From Candidatus Amulumruptor caecigallinarius (GTDB taxonomy: Bacteria > Bacteroidota > Bacteroidia > Bacteroidales > Muribaculaceae), in assembly GCA_023665605.1 (NCBI GenBank), contig JAMPDP010000012.1, forward strand, positions 1 through 34,308: a stretch of 34,308 nucleotides of DNA. The letters are read 5' to 3'. Below the pieces are notes generated by a model. It searched no databases. It was not told where the DNA came from and saw only the letters and a list, made by a program, of their open reading frames with translations. Below, piece by piece: positions 34,151-34,308 of the stretch. The position numbers and the translations under genes are program-made. Positions within the stretch are counted from its first letter, which is position 1; each line of letters begins with the position of its first letter.

Positions 34151-34240
34151 TGTCAAGATTAGTCAAGATTAATGAAGAATAATCTCGATTAGTCGGGATT
34201 AATCGGGATTAATCTTGATTGGTCGGGATTGAGCTTGGTT
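34151..34240. repeat. Array of nine 10-bp near-palindromes in exact register
   Basis: Nine consecutive 10-base units read tgtcaagatt, agtcaagatt, aatgaagaat, aatctcgatt, agtcgggatt, aatcgggatt, aatcttgatt, ggtcgggatt and gagcttggtt. The consensus AATCNNGATT is its own reverse complement. No spacer separates the units, and the period equals about one DNA helical turn. Confidence 0.85.
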
Positions 34241-34258
34241 CGAGGTTGTAATAAAGTG

Positions 34259-34293
34259 ACGGCCCCGGGTCCTTTGGGGGGATCCGGGGCCGT
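34259..34293 (-). terminator. Terminator-like hairpin at the right edge
   Basis: A 14-bp stem (34259-34272 with 34280-34293, one G:U pair, arm ACGGCCCCGG) has the loop TTTGGGG. On the minus strand CACTTTATTA follows, so it may end a gene lying beyond the window. The rest of 34018-34308 is AT-rich and non-coding. Confidence 0.65.
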
Positions 34294-34308
34294 TGGGAGG
34301 GGGCGGTT

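Noticed and set aside
34151-34240. A CRISPR array
   Set aside because: The units are 10 bp, directly adjacent and degenerate; there are no spacers and no cas genes.

Overview
The window reads as a GC-rich chromosome segment from a Bacteroidota, most likely order Bacteroidales (Muribaculaceae or a relative; the family is an inference). The evidence is: promoter-like sites of the Bacteroides type (TTTG or TTG, about 19-20 bases, then TAnnTTTG) before many genes; almost no Shine-Dalgarno sequences; type IX secretion (T9SS) style C-terminal domains on two large exported proteins; and Bacteroidota gene pairs such as wbqC-lepB and DUF3822-rsmD. I see no phage, plasmid, insertion sequence or CRISPR array. 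Most of the window is core genome.

Layout. 60-1139 is a membrane acyltransferase. 1230-3682 (minus) is a TetR regulator, a ketoacyl-ACP synthase III and a FabG-type reductase, a small fatty-acid or lipid cluster. 3894-3968 is an initiator tRNA with its own promoter and terminator. 4249-4947 (minus) is a family 25 glycosyltransferase and 5010-6461 a cardiolipin synthase, so envelope functions are frequent here. 6765-12481 (minus) holds two tandem M16 zinc peptidases of about 940 residues. 12888-16446 (minus) is a tight five-gene unit, divIC-like, a small membrane protein, dapB, lepB and wbqC, linking division, lysine/diaminopimelate synthesis and protein export. 16786-18093 (minus) is enolase.

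18398-23083 is a 1561-residue secreted alpha-amylase with five copies of one repeat module, three putative starch-binding modules and a T9SS-like tail. 23225-26681 is thyA, DUF3822, rsmD and serB, probably co-transcribed. 26785-30567 groups a glutaminase-fold protein that appears to lack its catalytic Ser and Lys, an outer-membrane porin and, divergently, a sodium:alanine (AGCS) symporter, suggesting amino-acid uptake. 30589-34017 (minus) is a BspA-like leucine-rich-repeat plus nine-BIG2 surface protein.

The non-coding signals are the least ordinary part: a three-hairpin intergenic element of about 112 bp in three copies; a tandem array of 10-bp near-palindromes in exact 10-bp register at the right edge; a C9 tract upstream of the surface-protein promoter; promoter boxes so close to start codons that two mRNAs may be leaderless; and a thyA promoter that overlaps the preceding terminator. 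No complete novel multi-gene system is evident. The best leads are the intergenic element, the 10-bp array and the glutaminase-like protein.
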